Counted from the first letter of the stretch, positions 48,101 to 57,505 are shown. The stretch is 64,000 bases of DNA from Siniperca chuatsi (GCF_020085105.1 NC_058056.1:19020429-19084428); one strand, 5' to 3'. Made by a program: numbers and translations. The notes: generated from the letters alone by a model not told the origin.

Positions 48101-51100
48101 AGGTAAATATTTCATTAAAACAATAAAAAAAAGTCATAGACAAGACGTAGTGTTTTATATTTATTTAGAAAAATTATTTTTAAAATGTTGAAAAATTGTT
48201 TTTCATTTGAATTAGCTCCTTCTAAAACTGAAACAAAGAAGGAAAAGGTCAAATCACTCCTAAAGAAGAAAGGTAGCGTGCCACTGATTTTCTGGGGTTG
48301 TAGCTTACAAAAAATATCATCTACACTCAGTTGCCAGTGTATTAGGTACACCTAGCTATAACTACTGCAGTCTAATACAACAGTCCTGCAATAAATCCCG
48401 CCTTTGTGAAGGTTATAACATTCAGTTTTTGTTGAAACTATTTTAGACAGGTGTTGATTCAACTGTTTGAAAGATGTAGTTTCTGGTGCTGTTGAATTTA
48501 ATTGAGTTATACTACATACGTTTTAACTAGGTGTACAACTGAGTGTATATTATAGTACTGTAGTATTACTAAAGCAACTATAACTTGTTACTACACTAGA
48601 TAACAACTAAGCTATTTATTGAGTATCAATAACTGCTTACATGCTTATTTACTCAGAATCCAAAGTACTAGAGGACAAAGTCAAACCAGCTGTTATAAAA
48701 GGTACAAAAACAACAACATTTACATCTCACATTGTCATGTTTGGTGACAAACACATAAACTTTTTGATCAATTTTTAATGCAAAAGAATCCACTCTGTGT
48801 GTCAGTGGGGCATTTTCCTTTAATGTGCTGTAATTAAATGGCAAGCATTGTCACAAATAAACATTTTTGAATTGCATTTTCTCTCTGATGGCCCAGCATT
48901 GTTGAGAAAAAAGGCCGAACCAGTCCAAGTGAAGAAAGGTACATGCATGCAAGCAGTAATCCATATAACCAGTGTGGGATTGTGATCACAGTGATCTAGT
49001 CATGAAGTGTAGATCATTGTATTCTTTAAAAGCTCTGATTGGATTACTCACAAGGAAAACAAGCACTTTGCCTATGAGATCAACAATAAATGATGTAGAG
49101 AACATTATGCATAATAAATGTTGAGTGATTTCTCTGCAGCAGCTCCATTGGCAAACAGCTGTTTCTATACAATGAACCTGCATTTGCAAAACACTGCATA
49201 CAAAGATTTTGTTAGGCTTTTATAACTCACCTCTTGTTCTAAAATGTAGATGATAAAGAGCTGAGATTCCAAAGCAAAGGCTATCCAGCCCACCAAACAT
49301 TAACAATGTGTTATAAATGTTGAAGCCCAAAACAGTCTCTAATGAGAAAGGCACAAATCAGTAGTGTTTCTCTGCTCAACAGAGATGAACTTTCTAACAC
49401 TAATTACAGCTTTCTAGTTGTAGTTTCCTCGTGCTGCACAAGCTGCTTTAAGCTTTTAGAAATCCAATGTTGTTGTGGTAATGCTGTGGCTCAAGCTGCA
49501 ATATGCATTGTTGAAAATGAGCTCATTGTTGCTTCCTCTCTCGAGTTCCTGTGTGTCCTGATAGCCCACGTGTGACCTTAGCTTTCCTTTTGCAGAACTG
49601 GAGACTCCTAAAGAAAAGGACAAATTTGCTACAGTGAAGAAAGGTACAGTATTTTGTACAATGACAACTATTATTTTACATATCACCATTATTTAGATCA
49701 GTTTATTATGCAAGGATACTAGTGAAACTTTAATCTCTGTGTGTCAACAGTCAATTTGGTGATGCATTTGAGGCTATCTTACTAAGGTTTTATAGTCTAT
49801 TGTGCATGCTGCAACACTATCATCAGAACTGTGTGTTTTATCAGTTGCATTTTCTTCTTGATGATGCAGCCATTTCTAGGGAAAAGACCAAACCAGTTCA
49901 TGTGTGGTGCTTCAGTAGAGACAGTACTTCATGTAACCAGCAGATTACAAGATGTAATCTGAGTACAACAAGAAGGCCACTGCAATCGGTAGATGTAGTC
50001 ATTGGGTTATTCACCTGCTGCTGCTGAAGACTGAAAATATTTTCCTGCTCTATAAATCTGTTTTTATTTAGCAAGAAAATATTCAAATATTTTACAGAAT
50101 ACTACTAAATTGTTTTTGTTTTTTGTCTATAAATCTTAGGCTTATAGACAATAGTTTAGCAATAGTTTCCAGTAACTTACTGAATATACATGTTAGTAGT
50201 TTTAACAACCCTAAGAAGTCTCTTGGTGGTGATGTTTTTAGTTTTTGCTTTGCCATGGGACCTTAGGCATGTCTTTTCAACATATAACAACATATAAATC
50301 ATTTTGAACAGATGCTACAGTAAATCAGCCACAGCCATCAATGTCATCCTGAAACTAGTAAAACATGCATATGCTACTCTGGCTTACATGAGCAAGAAAG
50401 GAAAGCCCTTTTACTTTCACTGAGGGGTAAAATGAGATGCTAATTCTGAAACATTACTTTTGTGAGTGAAACAATGTTATAATTGTCCATTTCTTGCCTA
50501 CTTGTGTTTGTTTCATATTTGTGAAACAGAGCGTGAGGTTTTAAAAGAAAAGGTCAAACCCACTGCAACAAAGAAAGGTACTGCATACAATCAGCTTTGA
50601 GTAGCATTTAATAGAGTAGCAATAAATCCAAAATATGCTGTAAAAAAAACAGAGCCTGTAAAGAAAGATATCTTGATTGACACTGTAGACCTGAATTATT
50701 CATGGTTAAAAACAACCTTTATTATAACCTTTATTTATGTATTTATTTATTTTAAGAAAAACCAGTTGAGAAGAAGGCAACCAAAGAAGAGAAAGCTAAA
50801 GGTATGGTGTCCAATCAGCATTGAACATTAACATCATCAAATCAGCTAAATATCTGTGTGAAATATATTTTTTAAAACTACCACCAGCAGTTGTAGTCTA
50901 CCCTGCAGGAAGCAGTTTGAATCTTTGACTAATAATAGTTATTAATCTTTTGTTGCTATTTACAGAGGACAGAGTTCTTAAAGAGATACAGGAGCCTGTA
51001 AAGAAAGGTATAATTGTTTGTTAAGCAACTAAATTCTGAGTGTTTGAAAAACATAACTGGAGCTTTATTTCATGCACAAAAATTCCTCTTTTTGTTTTAG

Positions 51101-51487
51101 AAAGATCTGCTGAGAAGAAAGTTACTAAGGAGGAGAAAGTAAAAGGTATAGTGGAGCTGTAATTTAAGGTAATATAACACTGTATTGTTTTAGAGTTAAC
51201 ATCATGTTTTCATTTTTATAGCAGAGCCATCTGTATCAGATAGCATTCTTATGGAGGGTAAGTCCAAATTCCCTTCTCATAACCGAAATATCACCCAAGT
51301 GTGCAAATTGCACGCTCAGTCTTCTCTCCGGATGCCAGAGAGAGGCGAGGAACATATTGTACTGAACTGTACTGTATGCTGTCCTGTGACTCCCTCCACA
51401 GAAGAGCTGCCCTACTTCCAGTGTTTCTTTGTGGACGAGGACGAGGCCCAGTTTCCGTTCTACGCCTTCTCACCGCTGCAGATTTGA
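21967..51487 (+). CDS. trdn: Triadin, greatly expanded, about 51 usable coding exons
   Basis: Single-pass protein of junctional sarcoplasmic reticulum that ties calsequestrin to the ryanodine receptor through Lys/Glu-alternating (KEKE) luminal segments. Exon 1 (21967-21976) encodes MAE plus a split Gly; exon 2 (24411-24620) gives a short cytoplasmic head and a membrane segment at about residues 44-66 (ELLIALAALLSWLVVGVV) followed by MFDFVEYK, matching human MFDLVDYK. The rest is luminal. The final exon (51402-51487) ends with YFQCFFVDEDEAQFPF, the counterpart of the human C-terminal FFQC motif with its disulfide cysteine. All internal exons begin and end in phase 1, so any can be skipped without frameshift. 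Joining every intact exon gives about 2,630 residues. Real transcripts probably use subsets. Exon blocks are described in separate entries. Identification is firm from both ends; the internal exon set comes from reading splice sites only. Confidence 0.88.
24093..24130. repeat. CA microsatellite
   Basis: About 19 perfect CA units in trdn intron 1. Confidence 0.97.
24716..25000 (+). CDS. trdn: trdn exons 3-4: first luminal DP modules
   Basis: Exons 24716-24799 and 24896-25000. They encode ADPVQAVNDAVDEVSSLL and SDPMAAATYAAEEISEAKDG. Both share with mammalian triadin (SDPLKLVRDAMEETTDW) an Asp-Pro followed by a short amphipathic helix. They directly follow the membrane-spanning exon. Confidence 0.8.
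25112..25911 (+). CDS. trdn: trdn exons 5-7: tandem paralogous luminal exons
   Basis: Three consecutive phase 1-1 exons (25112-25267, 25486-25629, 25768-25911; 156, 144 and 144 nt) coding for the same ~48-residue module. Shared features are the start TDxSFxDPVVxGR, a middle FSVTNxxxxG, a mid-module Cys and the ending ILDxILDxVKG. Each has a normal acceptor and a G|GTAxx(T/C) donor. Intervening introns are only 140-220 bp. They are an extended version of the Asp-Pro helix module of exons 3-4. The hydrophobic periodicity suggests a helical bundle or membrane-surface segment; function unknown. Confidence 0.8.
26235..26378 (+). pseudogene. trdn: trdn exon 8: fourth copy of the module, donor damaged
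   Basis: Copy of exons 5-7 with TDVSFIDPVVIGRNVFSV and a decayed second half. Where its siblings read AAAG|GTA, this exon reads CAAGTATC: one G is missing. Splicing at that GT would leave the exon in phase 0 and shift the next exon (phase 1) out of frame. The reading frame otherwise continues 15 codons into the intron to a stop at 26429-26431. It is either skipped or used as an alternative terminal exon. Confidence 0.65.
26430..26990. repeat. Dispersed teleost repeat in trdn intron
   Basis: Ends include AAGCACATTTACTCAAACTG and TACTTTTACTTAAGTAAAGG, then TACTTCTTCCACCACTG. It is related to the element at 16975-17405. It separates the damaged exon 8 from exon 9. Confidence 0.6.
27051..27937 (+). 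CDS. trdn: trdn exons 9-13: distal DP modules and short linker exons
   Basis: Exons 27051-27170, 27385-27504, 27628-27672, 27765-27812 and 27911-27937. The first two (120 nt each) are paralogues: SPMSVLKRTAEITTEQIN and SIDPMKVVQDAVLEFTDK, both ending in a hydrophobic stretch plus GEQ/GDQ. The second is the closest match here to the human SDPLKLVRDAMEE segment. The last three are short linkers (15, 16 and 9 codons). All are phase 1-1 with canonical GT-AG borders. Confidence 0.75.
28100..28146 (+). other. trdn: Candidate alternative terminal exon of trdn
   Basis: After exon 13, an acceptor TGTAATACAG is followed in the correct phase by three codons (Ala-Ser-Pro) and a stop at 28108-28110. An AATAAA lies at 28141-28146. 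Mammalian triadin makes short isoforms with private last exons, so this could end a short form lacking the charged domains. The short coding part makes this uncertain. Confidence 0.3.
29404..30940 (+). CDS. trdn: trdn exons 14-15: Ala/Glu exon and giant Glu-rich exon
   Basis: Exon 29404-29547 (48 codons, IMHAAKDEAAPAAELSEAP and on) leads into exon 29639-30940, 434 codons dominated by Glu, with Asp, Lys-Thr and Lys-Pro interruptions (units like EEETKTEED). The exon closes with a basic stretch, KRKRKVHIPFERLRRV. It corresponds in position to the short acidic block (SEDEEDDDGDEDTDKG) after the first luminal segment of human triadin but is far longer. The coding strand is almost all purine. Such an acidic luminal stretch could bind calcium weakly, as acidic repeats in calsequestrin and HRC do; that is inference. 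Confidence 0.8.
32989..33352 (+). CDS. trdn: trdn exons 16-17: KE-rich linker exons
   Basis: Exon 32989-33048 (VLKEAKERHAIKEVKDAIIK) and exon 33218-33352 (LKATETEKEEKKEKDTKLDE and on, ending KKPHKPK). Both have canonical splice sites and phase 1. They resemble the KEKE-type luminal sequence of mammalian triadin. Confidence 0.75.
33714..36746 (+). CDS. trdn: trdn exon 18: giant KEKE exon, 1,011 codons
   Basis: A single open exon of 3,033 nt from acceptor TTTTTGAAG to donor ACACAG|GTATGC. The 5' two thirds are tandem decamers of the form KKPSKEEKEV (Pro/Ser/His/Leu varied), i.e. 30-bp units. The middle (33990-35050) shows a higher-order repeat marked by the unit REFKKPSKE at 34240, 34480, 34690 and 34930. 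The 3' part decays into less regular KEEKE/KEP units. KEKE motifs are the calsequestrin-binding element of mammalian triadin (about residues 210-224), so this exon could offer very many binding sites. No stop or frameshift interrupts it, so it is under coding selection or very young. Confidence 0.85.
36830..37200. repeat. Dispersed teleost repeat in trdn intron 18
   Basis: Words such as CATGCTAACATGCTCACAAT, GTGTTAGCATGCTAACATTT and GATGGCGCTAGATGAAAG. It is the opposite-strand relative of the element at 20450-20890. It abuts the start of the 2.19-kb array. Confidence 0.6.
37495..43355 (+). CDS. trdn: trdn exons 19-30: amplified exon quartets
   Basis: Type A exon (96 nt, KAEKAVRRIKVVKKQVASVL then KKEHLNITKA): 37495-37590, 38872-38967, 41065-41160, 43260-43355. 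Type B (96 nt, DEPKKAEKVLKAAKKQIVPV then LKKEHMNVTKT): 39353-39448, 41546-41641, and a broken copy at 43740. Type C (51 nt, VPEVPKVKAKPEPAKK): 37899-37949, 40088-40138, 42283-42333. Type D (66 nt, VAAPKEPKKEPKQKLKPQPV): 38229-38294, 40428-40493, 42623-42688. All have canonical splice sites and phase 1-1. A and B are older paralogues of each other (KKQ(I/V)xxVLKKEHxN(I/V)TK). Predicted peptides are Lys-rich luminal repeats. Confidence 0.8.
39770..39943. mobile_element. Inverted-repeat element inside the trdn unit (copy 1)
   Basis: Starts GTCTAGATGGTAAAATCGGA and, read from the other strand, starts GTCTAGATGATAACCTTGGA, so the ends are inverted. It contains two CCTAAACCTA-type words and has no coding potential. 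It was inserted before the segmental amplification because both copies hold it at the same place. Confidence 0.6.
41962..42142. mobile_element. Inverted-repeat element inside the trdn unit (copy 2)
   Basis: Second copy of the 39770-39943 element, with small differences (CTTGCGAGATTT instead of CTTAAGAGATTT and an extra TT run near 42056). It shows where the two units have diverged. Confidence 0.6.
43740..43832 (+). pseudogene. trdn: trdn exon 31: broken type B exon with in-frame stop
   Basis: Compared with 39353-39448 and 41546-41641, one A is lost from the run after GCTGC (near 43781) and two bases (CA) are lost from GAACACATGAA (near 43814). Total length drops by 3 to 93 nt, but between the two deletions the frame shifts and a TAG appears at 43790-43792. 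Inclusion would truncate triadin. Splice sites remain intact, so skipping or a truncated isoform is possible. Confidence 0.8.
44105..45787 (+). CDS. trdn: trdn exons 32-41: proximal block of KE-rich micro-exons
   Basis: Ten phase 1-1 exons: 44105-44146, 44278-44325, 44433-44501, 44604-44651, 44727-44771, 44858-44899, 44979-45047, 45230-45277, 45555-45602, 45740-45787. Most follow the same plan: an acidic or apolar start, then (P/S)KEKVK, a Pro-Val/Ala core and a KK-G ending at the donor (for example VPKEKAKAAPAKK). This micro-exon plan is that of mammalian TRDN. Exon 44727 has a TAGCAG acceptor allowing a 3-nt alternative (start 44724). Confidence 0.78.
45862..47289 (-). mobile_element. Tc1/mariner element inserted in a trdn intron
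   Basis: Long terminal inverted repeats: left CACTCCCTGACAAAAGTCTT, and the right end reads CACTCCCTGACAAAAGTCTT on the minus strand. Matching subterminal sequence (CAAGTTGTAGGAACA and beyond) extends roughly 90 bp. A TA dinucleotide flanks each end (45860-45861 and 47290-47291), the standard Tc1 target duplication. Length 1,428 bp. It lies between trdn exons 41 and 42 in antisense orientation. Confidence 0.93.
46076..46958 (-). pseudogene. Degenerate Tc1-family transposase
   Basis: The minus-strand frame from 46958 begins with an N-terminal helix-turn-helix domain (SPAEVADIFNVSKRQVERIR) and the GRP-type motif RPRSGRPCKTT, then a second helix-turn-helix region and the first catalytic Asp region (KVDFSDESS). 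After a GGG/VWG-like segment the frame breaks. The C-terminal part continues in another frame (46076-46339; NLDELWESCKNAFFAIPND). The stretch that should carry the SPDLNPIE catalytic block is missing, so the enzyme is inactive. Confidence 0.85.
47942..49643 (+). CDS. trdn: trdn exons 42-47: middle block of KE-rich micro-exons
   Basis: Exons 47942-47974, 48055-48102, 48216-48272, 48657-48701, 48897-48938 and 49596-49643, all phase 1-1. Peptides are of the form PEVTKEKPKPDHEKK and LETPKEKDKFATVKK. They continue the micro-exon train after the Tc1 insertion. Confidence 0.72.
48322..48547. mobile_element. MITE with TACACTCAGTTG terminal inverted repeats
   Basis: Begins TACACTCAGTTGCCAGTG and ends CAACTGAGTGTA, so the 12-bp ends are perfect inverted repeats. 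The interior includes TTAGGTACACCTAGCTATAA and GTCTAATACAACAGTCCTGC. A common teleost non-autonomous DNA element, 226 bp, lying between trdn exons 44 and 45. Confidence 0.85.
49248..50669 (+). pseudogene. trdn: Decayed trdn micro-exons
   Basis: Three places look like dead copies of KE micro-exons, interleaved with live exon 49596-49643 and exon 50530-50577. Near 49324-49350 the words AAGCCCAAAACAGTC and GAGAAAGGCAC echo the usual exon end, but GT is lost. At 49870-49900 an intact acceptor (GATGCAG) leads to AGGGAAAAGACCAAACCAGT, but the KK-donor end is replaced. At 50653-50669 AGAGCCTGTAAAGAAAG is followed by AT where the related exon 50966-51007 has GT. Confidence 0.5.
50530..51257 (+). CDS. 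trdn: trdn exons 48-52: distal micro-exons
   Basis: Exons 50530-50577, 50757-50801, 50966-51007, 51101-51145 and 51225-51257. Exons 50757 and 51101 are paralogues (KPVEKKATKEEKAK and RSAEKKVTKEEKVK). The acceptor of the last one is ATAGCAG, giving a possible 3-nt alternative start at 51222. All remain in phase 1. Confidence 0.72.
51402..51487 (+). CDS. trdn: trdn last coding exon with conserved C-terminal cysteine motif
   Basis: Acceptor CCTCCACAG at 51393-51401, then 28 codons and TGA at 51485-51487. The peptide contains PYFQCFFVDEDEAQFPFYAF, matching in order the human triadin ending (FFQCVYLDG, then FQFPF). The cysteine equals the one known to form disulfide-linked triadin multimers in mammals. 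Confidence 0.85.
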
Positions 51488-54400
51488 AGCTTCAGTCTGA
51501 ATTCAGTCTGAAGTTTACAATTTAGTCAATTTACTGATAAGGACAACATCACGTTTACGCCCTGCGCTGCTGAAACGCACCCTGCTGTTCACTGATGGTC
51601 TTCAGGAGAAAACCCTGAACAGCAGAGGATGATGGGTGATTTTATGTGATGGACCGATTTTATTTTATTTCCAGATTTGGTTGAGCTCTCATACCAAATA
51701 CATGCAGCCATCGTCATTCCTTTCCATTTTTTTTTTTTTTTTTTTTTTTTTGTGCGTGTTCTAATTACTTTGAAAGGTGGATATCATGAGAATATTTAAA
51801 TGGAACAATATAGTATATTACCTTTGTGGATCATTAATTTAGATCCTCACAGCAACAAATGCAGATAAATATGATGGTGCAGGAACACAGTGTAGAATAT
51901 GTTCATCTATGCCATAAACTGGGTACAACAATGGCCACATATGCTAATTCAAGGTGGACAGGGGTTCAATTCCTAAGCCCACATTTACTTGAAAAGTGGT
52001 TTGTACAGTAATCGTACATACATTTTTATGCTCATCTGTGTAATTTCAGCTTCTTTCTCATTATGTGTCAAAAGGAATGACCATGCACTGTATATGAGAG
52101 CTCCCAAACGTACAGATGAAACACTACCTTTAAAGTCATATTAAACTGTACCATGTAGACATGTGCACCAGCTCCTTATTTTGATATTGGTGCTAAAAAC
52201 AAGCACTGCATTGCCTGCACTGTCAGAACAAGGTTTGAGTTCATAATGACTTTTTCTACCATCAAGTATCAGATTCATTCTATAATTGGACGACATGTTG
52301 GAAACTTTTTTTTCCAGCTACTCACTCTATTCCAATTATTTTTCTTAAAACATCTGAATTTGATGCTACTTGTTTTAGTCAATGAGAGGGTGAGTATAAG
52401 TATTTTCTTGCACTGTTATCAAAGACAAGCTGGATCACTGTGTGATGATTTTTTGTCAGTCAAAAGGGATGACTGCTGTGGCTAACAGTAATTCCTTGAT
52501 AGACCAAAAACACACTGTCACTAACTTTGGTCAGTGGCTGTTTGTCTGTGTGCGCAACATAGAAACACGATGTATTTTAGCAACCTTTTGAACAGGTTTT
52601 TATAAACCAGAAAGGGGTAGAAAACGTGCTAATACAAAAGGTAACAGGATTCATATTACAGTTTATGAATATCCTATGCATGTGATGCACAGTATGGATG
52701 ATTTCAGATTGATTTTGAATACTGTAATTGGTCAAAAATCCAATCATGTATTCGAAATCTCTGAAGAATGATGGTATAAAGAGCAAGAATCAGCTCTAGT
52801 ACAGGTTTATTTGTGTAAGTGTAACATTGAAATGAAACATTTACGTCTTTGATTATATCTGCACTTCATGTGATTACACTCTAAGTTGTTGCAGAGGGCG
52901 TCACGTGTTTGGGCAGATGGTCGCAAATGTAAACTGGTACATCATTTCTCTGCTTGTACCAGCTGTTGTTTACATATGGCTCTTTACATTTCGCTCCACA
53001 TGCTGCATAGAAGACAATTATTACAGCTAGTGACACTAATCCCAAGGCTACTGAAAAGTAAATCCACTTATCTTTTATATTGAAATAATAGAAACACACT
53101 CTTTGTTAGTCCATAGATGGTGCATAAGACTCTCTCCAGTAACTGTACTGTAACAGCTGGAGTTTTATGGTGATGCTCCACTATCACTGATGAAGTTGAA
53201 GTTGTTTTGTTCCCAAAATGACTGTCTTTGAGTATTTGTTATTGGATTTAAGTAAATAAGACGCTGTTGGTAGTATAACAAAAGACATTTTGATTCATGG
53301 TGACAAAAGATAAATATTTGTTTCAATCGTGTTAACTGAAACATATCTAAAGACTTACTTTAATCAGGTAAACATGTGCAATACATACATTTTTGAATAT
53401 CCCAGTGATCAAAGCACTGTATGTTTGTAGTCCTTGAATTAAATGTGCATGATGTGTGTGTGTTTTTGATATTAGTGATATTTTTTCCCAACTTTAAGAA
53501 TGGCAACGCTAAATACTTGCACTTATGAATCAGGGAGTTTGATACCAATAACTGACATTTGTCTCTCAATGGTGTTGCTAACATGATGTAAGTACAAGTA
53601 CTTAGCCTTTCATATTTAGAATAATCTCATTGTAAATAGTTAAATAAATGGAAAAATAGACGGTTTTATCCCTGAACCATTACTACTGAAGCTGCTCTTT
53701 AACTGCAGTTAAAATCGCATCATGTATCATTTGTCAATTACATCTTCCCAATATGCTTGTGAATAGTAGCAATTTGACATTAAAACATAGCAATACAACT
53801 GTTTCTTTTGTAAGTCTTGTCTTTCTCTAACAGCTGCCAACAATAACATTTCTAACACAAAAGTAGTCCAGCTTTTTTCCCAGATGATGGCAATATTTTG
53901 TGGTCAAAGCCATGTTCATCTCAGCTGTTAATGTTAAAAAATAAGTGCATAAAGATTTTAGCACTGAGCAAAAGAAAAATCCCCAATTTGAATGTAATAG
54001 CTTTTTGTCCTCATGTCATGAAAAATATGAAGTTTTACTCTTGTTTCAGTTGTATAAAGTCATTATTGACATACTTATATCAGTTGTATACACTTTTGCA
54101 TGTGGGAGGGAGTTTCTTAGTCGCAATATATTATGATTATCTATTATCATCTATGATGAAGGTTGCCTAATGTTTAGGTTATAATAACTCCAAAATGTGA
54201 GCCAAGTGTTGTTCTCCATGAATAGCTGATATTGACAGAATTGTAGAAAAAACAGGGAACTGGAGAAAAGTATTCTATCTGCCATTCTCTTTTTATTGTT
54301 TTTGATTACACATATTAGCATATGTTCGCATGAGTGTCAGGGCTATATACAGGATTTTAGAAATACTTAGGTCATGAGTCCAAATTGACCCAGCAGAACC

Positions 54401-56190
54401 CAACCCACCTAAGAAATTGACGGATTACTCTGTACAATTGTATAACTATTGAAAAATATCGCAAAATGTTTTGATTTTATTTAACTATTCATGTGGGTTG
54501 TCTGTGAATTTTGCCACCTCTACTCTGCCAGGTAAATCCCTTTTATTTTAATTTAATATATTTAATTGTTTTGCCTAAAAACAGCCAAAAGATCAGATTC
54601 TGCCTGAAAACAACAACATGTGTAAAATGTTTGTTATCATAGACTGTGAACTCCCCTTCGTGTTATTTAACCCCCAAAATTTCTCAGTTTCCTCAATGGT
54701 AGCTACAGCCCTGATGAGTATGTGCGTTTGAATAGGAAATAGTAAGAGTAAGACAAACTGAAGAGGGTGTAGGAGGTCAGGACTTCACACAGTATTTCCC
54801 TAAGGAGACCAGAGAGGGGTTACTACAGGTCAGTTTACACCACTGACACAGATTCCACACAAAGAGGAAACTCCTGCTGCTCTCCTGGGAAGCGTACTGA
54901 GGACAGAAGAAGCTACACTAAACCGTTAGCTCTCACTGTTTCTCCAACATGGAATGTGCTCCCTTTTTCAGTGTGATTGTGCTGCTGTGAATATTGTCAC
55001 ATAAACTCGCATGAACTTGTCTTTTAACTGTTTTCACCTCAAATACTTATGCAAATAATATTGCCTGGTTTTGTGAGAGTAGAGGCACATTTTTTGGCAT
55101 ACTATAACTGGAGCATATAGACAGATTTTGATTTAAATTAATTCAGTGGGCAACGGCCAAATAAGTTCCACTTCAGTTACCACGGTTTCTTTGTTTCACA
55201 TGCTATTCAGAGGCTGCCTGTGTGTTGAGATGAGAAGAATGGCCACTTGTAGTCAGTGTTCAGTAGGCAGAACACAGCTCACAGGGCAGGAGAGGGAGGC
55301 TTTAGCTTGGCTTCTTAAAATGTGGGAAAGATGGAGGATAGATGAGGGGACTTTAAAATGAACATCTTTAAAACAGTGTCCTCTTGTTTATATCAAACTC
55401 TTTCCAACAGTTGGAGATCACAAAGACTTTGAACTACTAACCTGGTACATTGGATTGATACAAACTGTCCACATCCTGCACAGTGTCCTTCATTATCATT
55501 GTCTGCCTGTCATCTGTCATGCCAGCGGCAGCATTCAATCACGGTTGGTCCACACACCATCGAATGATGCCTCTACGTAATGACACCACAACTAAAACCG
55601 GATTATCCCAAGGCCAGTGACATCACCACCCCCACCCCCTCCAGCTCCTAGTCGTCTCTGACCATCTGGGGGTTACTAGAGGACGTTCATTCCCATGAGT
55701 TCAACGGTCACACTGGCTGCTGCTGTTGCACGGCCGGCTCTGGCCTGCAGCGTCACCCTGCAGCTGTCACCTGGAACTGACCCATCACAGGGAGAGCACT
55801 GTTCCCACAATTTAAGTTGACATATTTGAAAAGAAATGTGGGACTGCATTTGAAGTTGCATGAAAAAACACCCTAAATGAAAGAGAGCTCTGTTGAGATG
55901 AAGTTATACTGATGGAGATCTCATGAGTGAATGAATACCAACTGAGAAGTGTAATGCAGGCTCTGTTTGTATCTGCATATTTTTCACTGCTTTTATTGTA
56001 TTTTCATTGTTGTTATTCTTAACGTCTTGCTTTCAACTATTGCCTGCCTGGGGACTACAGATTAAAATTTGTCTTTCTGGCTAACTCTGGCATATTTTCA
56101 TAAATGTTATTAATATGCACTGTCCCTGCCAAATAAAGTAATACTACTACTAATAATAATAAGTCTGAGACATTAAGAAAGTTTAAAGCG
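51488..56190. other. trdn 3' UTR and convergent intergenic region
   Basis: No supported coding sequence. It begins with the trdn 3' UTR, including a poly-T run of 25 at about 51727-51751. AATAAA hexamers occur near 53643 and 56132 on the plus strand, but which ends the trdn transcript is unknown. Open frames at 55146-55361 and 55676-55861 are short, show no family resemblance and lack coding features. Confidence 0.5.
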
Positions 56191-56191
56191 A

Positions 56192-56197
56192 TTTATT
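56192..56197 (-). terminator. fabp7: Likely polyadenylation signal of fabp7
   Basis: TTTATT on the plus strand, i.e. AATAAA for the minus-strand gene, about 230 bp beyond the fabp7 stop codon. Confidence 0.6.
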
Positions 56198-56422
56198 TTT
56201 CCATTTTTTCACACGTGATACACAATGACACAGTTTAGGCCCATAAGAGTCTGAATTTCTTACAAAAGAGCTTACAAAAGATTTCCCAAAATATTTATCT
56301 TACGTTACAACAACATATCAAGTGCAAATCACTGCATACTGTAAAACAAAAAACATTTTTGTTTTTTAAAAAGATCTTGTTGCAGTGCAGGGATGATTTG
56401 CTCATTCAAGTGGATGGTGAAG

Positions 56423-57505
56423 TTAGGCTTTCTCATATGTGCGGACTGCCTGGACTCCCTCAAAAGTCAAAGTCTGTGAGGCAGAAAAAGTAAAAGACAA
56501 CCTATATATTACACAATAGCAGTTAACATTTGGCTGTGATTTTAATGCAGTGTCGAGATATCATGCATACTGGATGTAAAGCAAGTTTTTTTCAATTCAT
56601 TTGGGTCACATGATATCAGTTATTGCACCATTAAAAAGGCAAGGCGAGGCAAGTTTAATAGTGTAACACATTTCAACAAGGCAATTCTTTGTGATTAACA
56701 TTAGCACTTTGAAACTTTGTTTATGGAGCGAATAGCTCCATGATAAATGTAACCACAACGACAGGTACAAAAATATTGTTCTTCACTTGCCACTGTTGGG
56801 TTTCACATCATACTTTATCAAGTTATGTGTGTTATTTAATCTTACCGCCACCAACTTCCCATCCTTGATTTCTCTGACAAATTTGGTCTCCTTGCCGTCC
56901 CACTTCTGCACTTGCACAAGTTTGTCTCCTTCCATGGTGAAGGTAGACTGCAAGAACAAGCACAGTATAATTTAAACCCTCTCAGGTAAACCTACAGCTA
57001 GAGCGCATGTTACGGTGAAGATTATATCAGGACTTTTACTCAGCTTACTTTGACATGTCGGTCATCGGCTGTGGTCTCATCAAACTCCTCTCCCAGTTTG
57101 GAGGAGATCTCAGTGTTCCTGAAGGTGCTCAGGGTTTTCACCACCACTTTGTCCCCATCCTGGCTGATCACTACTGTTGGTTTGGTGACATTGCCCACTT
57201 GTCTAGTGGCAAAACCAACACCTGTCAAAATAAAATAAAAAATACAGTGCCTTTAGTGATGCATTATGGTGGACACAAATTACAACCATTTATTATACTT
57301 ATTTTCTGTACAACTTCAGCAACTACTATCCCAGAAACATGATTTTAGACTAAGTGCAGCCTATAGCAGGCAACATTGCTCACACTAAAAAATAATTACC
57401 TCTTATCTCAAGGAGAAAATAAATTATCTTACCAAGTGCCTTCATGTATTCATCAAAGTTCTGGCTGTCAACCAGTTTCCATGTAGCGCAGAAAGCATCA
57501 ACCAT
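56423..57505 (-). CDS. fabp7: Fatty acid-binding protein 7, brain type, complete, 4 exons
   Basis: Small cytosolic beta-barrel carrier of long-chain (especially docosahexaenoic) fatty acids in radial glia. Exons on the minus strand: 57433-57505, 57049-57221, 56846-56947, 56423-56473 (73, 173, 102 and 51 nt), the invariant four-exon layout of this family, giving 132 residues. The start [20 protein letters not shown] and [17 protein letters not shown] match brain FABP, including the family signature. [28 protein letters not shown] and the ending AVRTYEKA with the ligand-carboxylate Arg-x-Tyr pair are all present. Teleosts usually keep fabp7a and fabp7b; which one this is cannot be decided. Convergent with trdn, as the human genes are close neighbours on 6q22. 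Confidence 0.95.

Noticed and set aside
55146..55861. Short open frames between trdn and fabp7
   Set aside because: 60-71 residues, no family resemblance, no splice or start context that sets them apart from chance.
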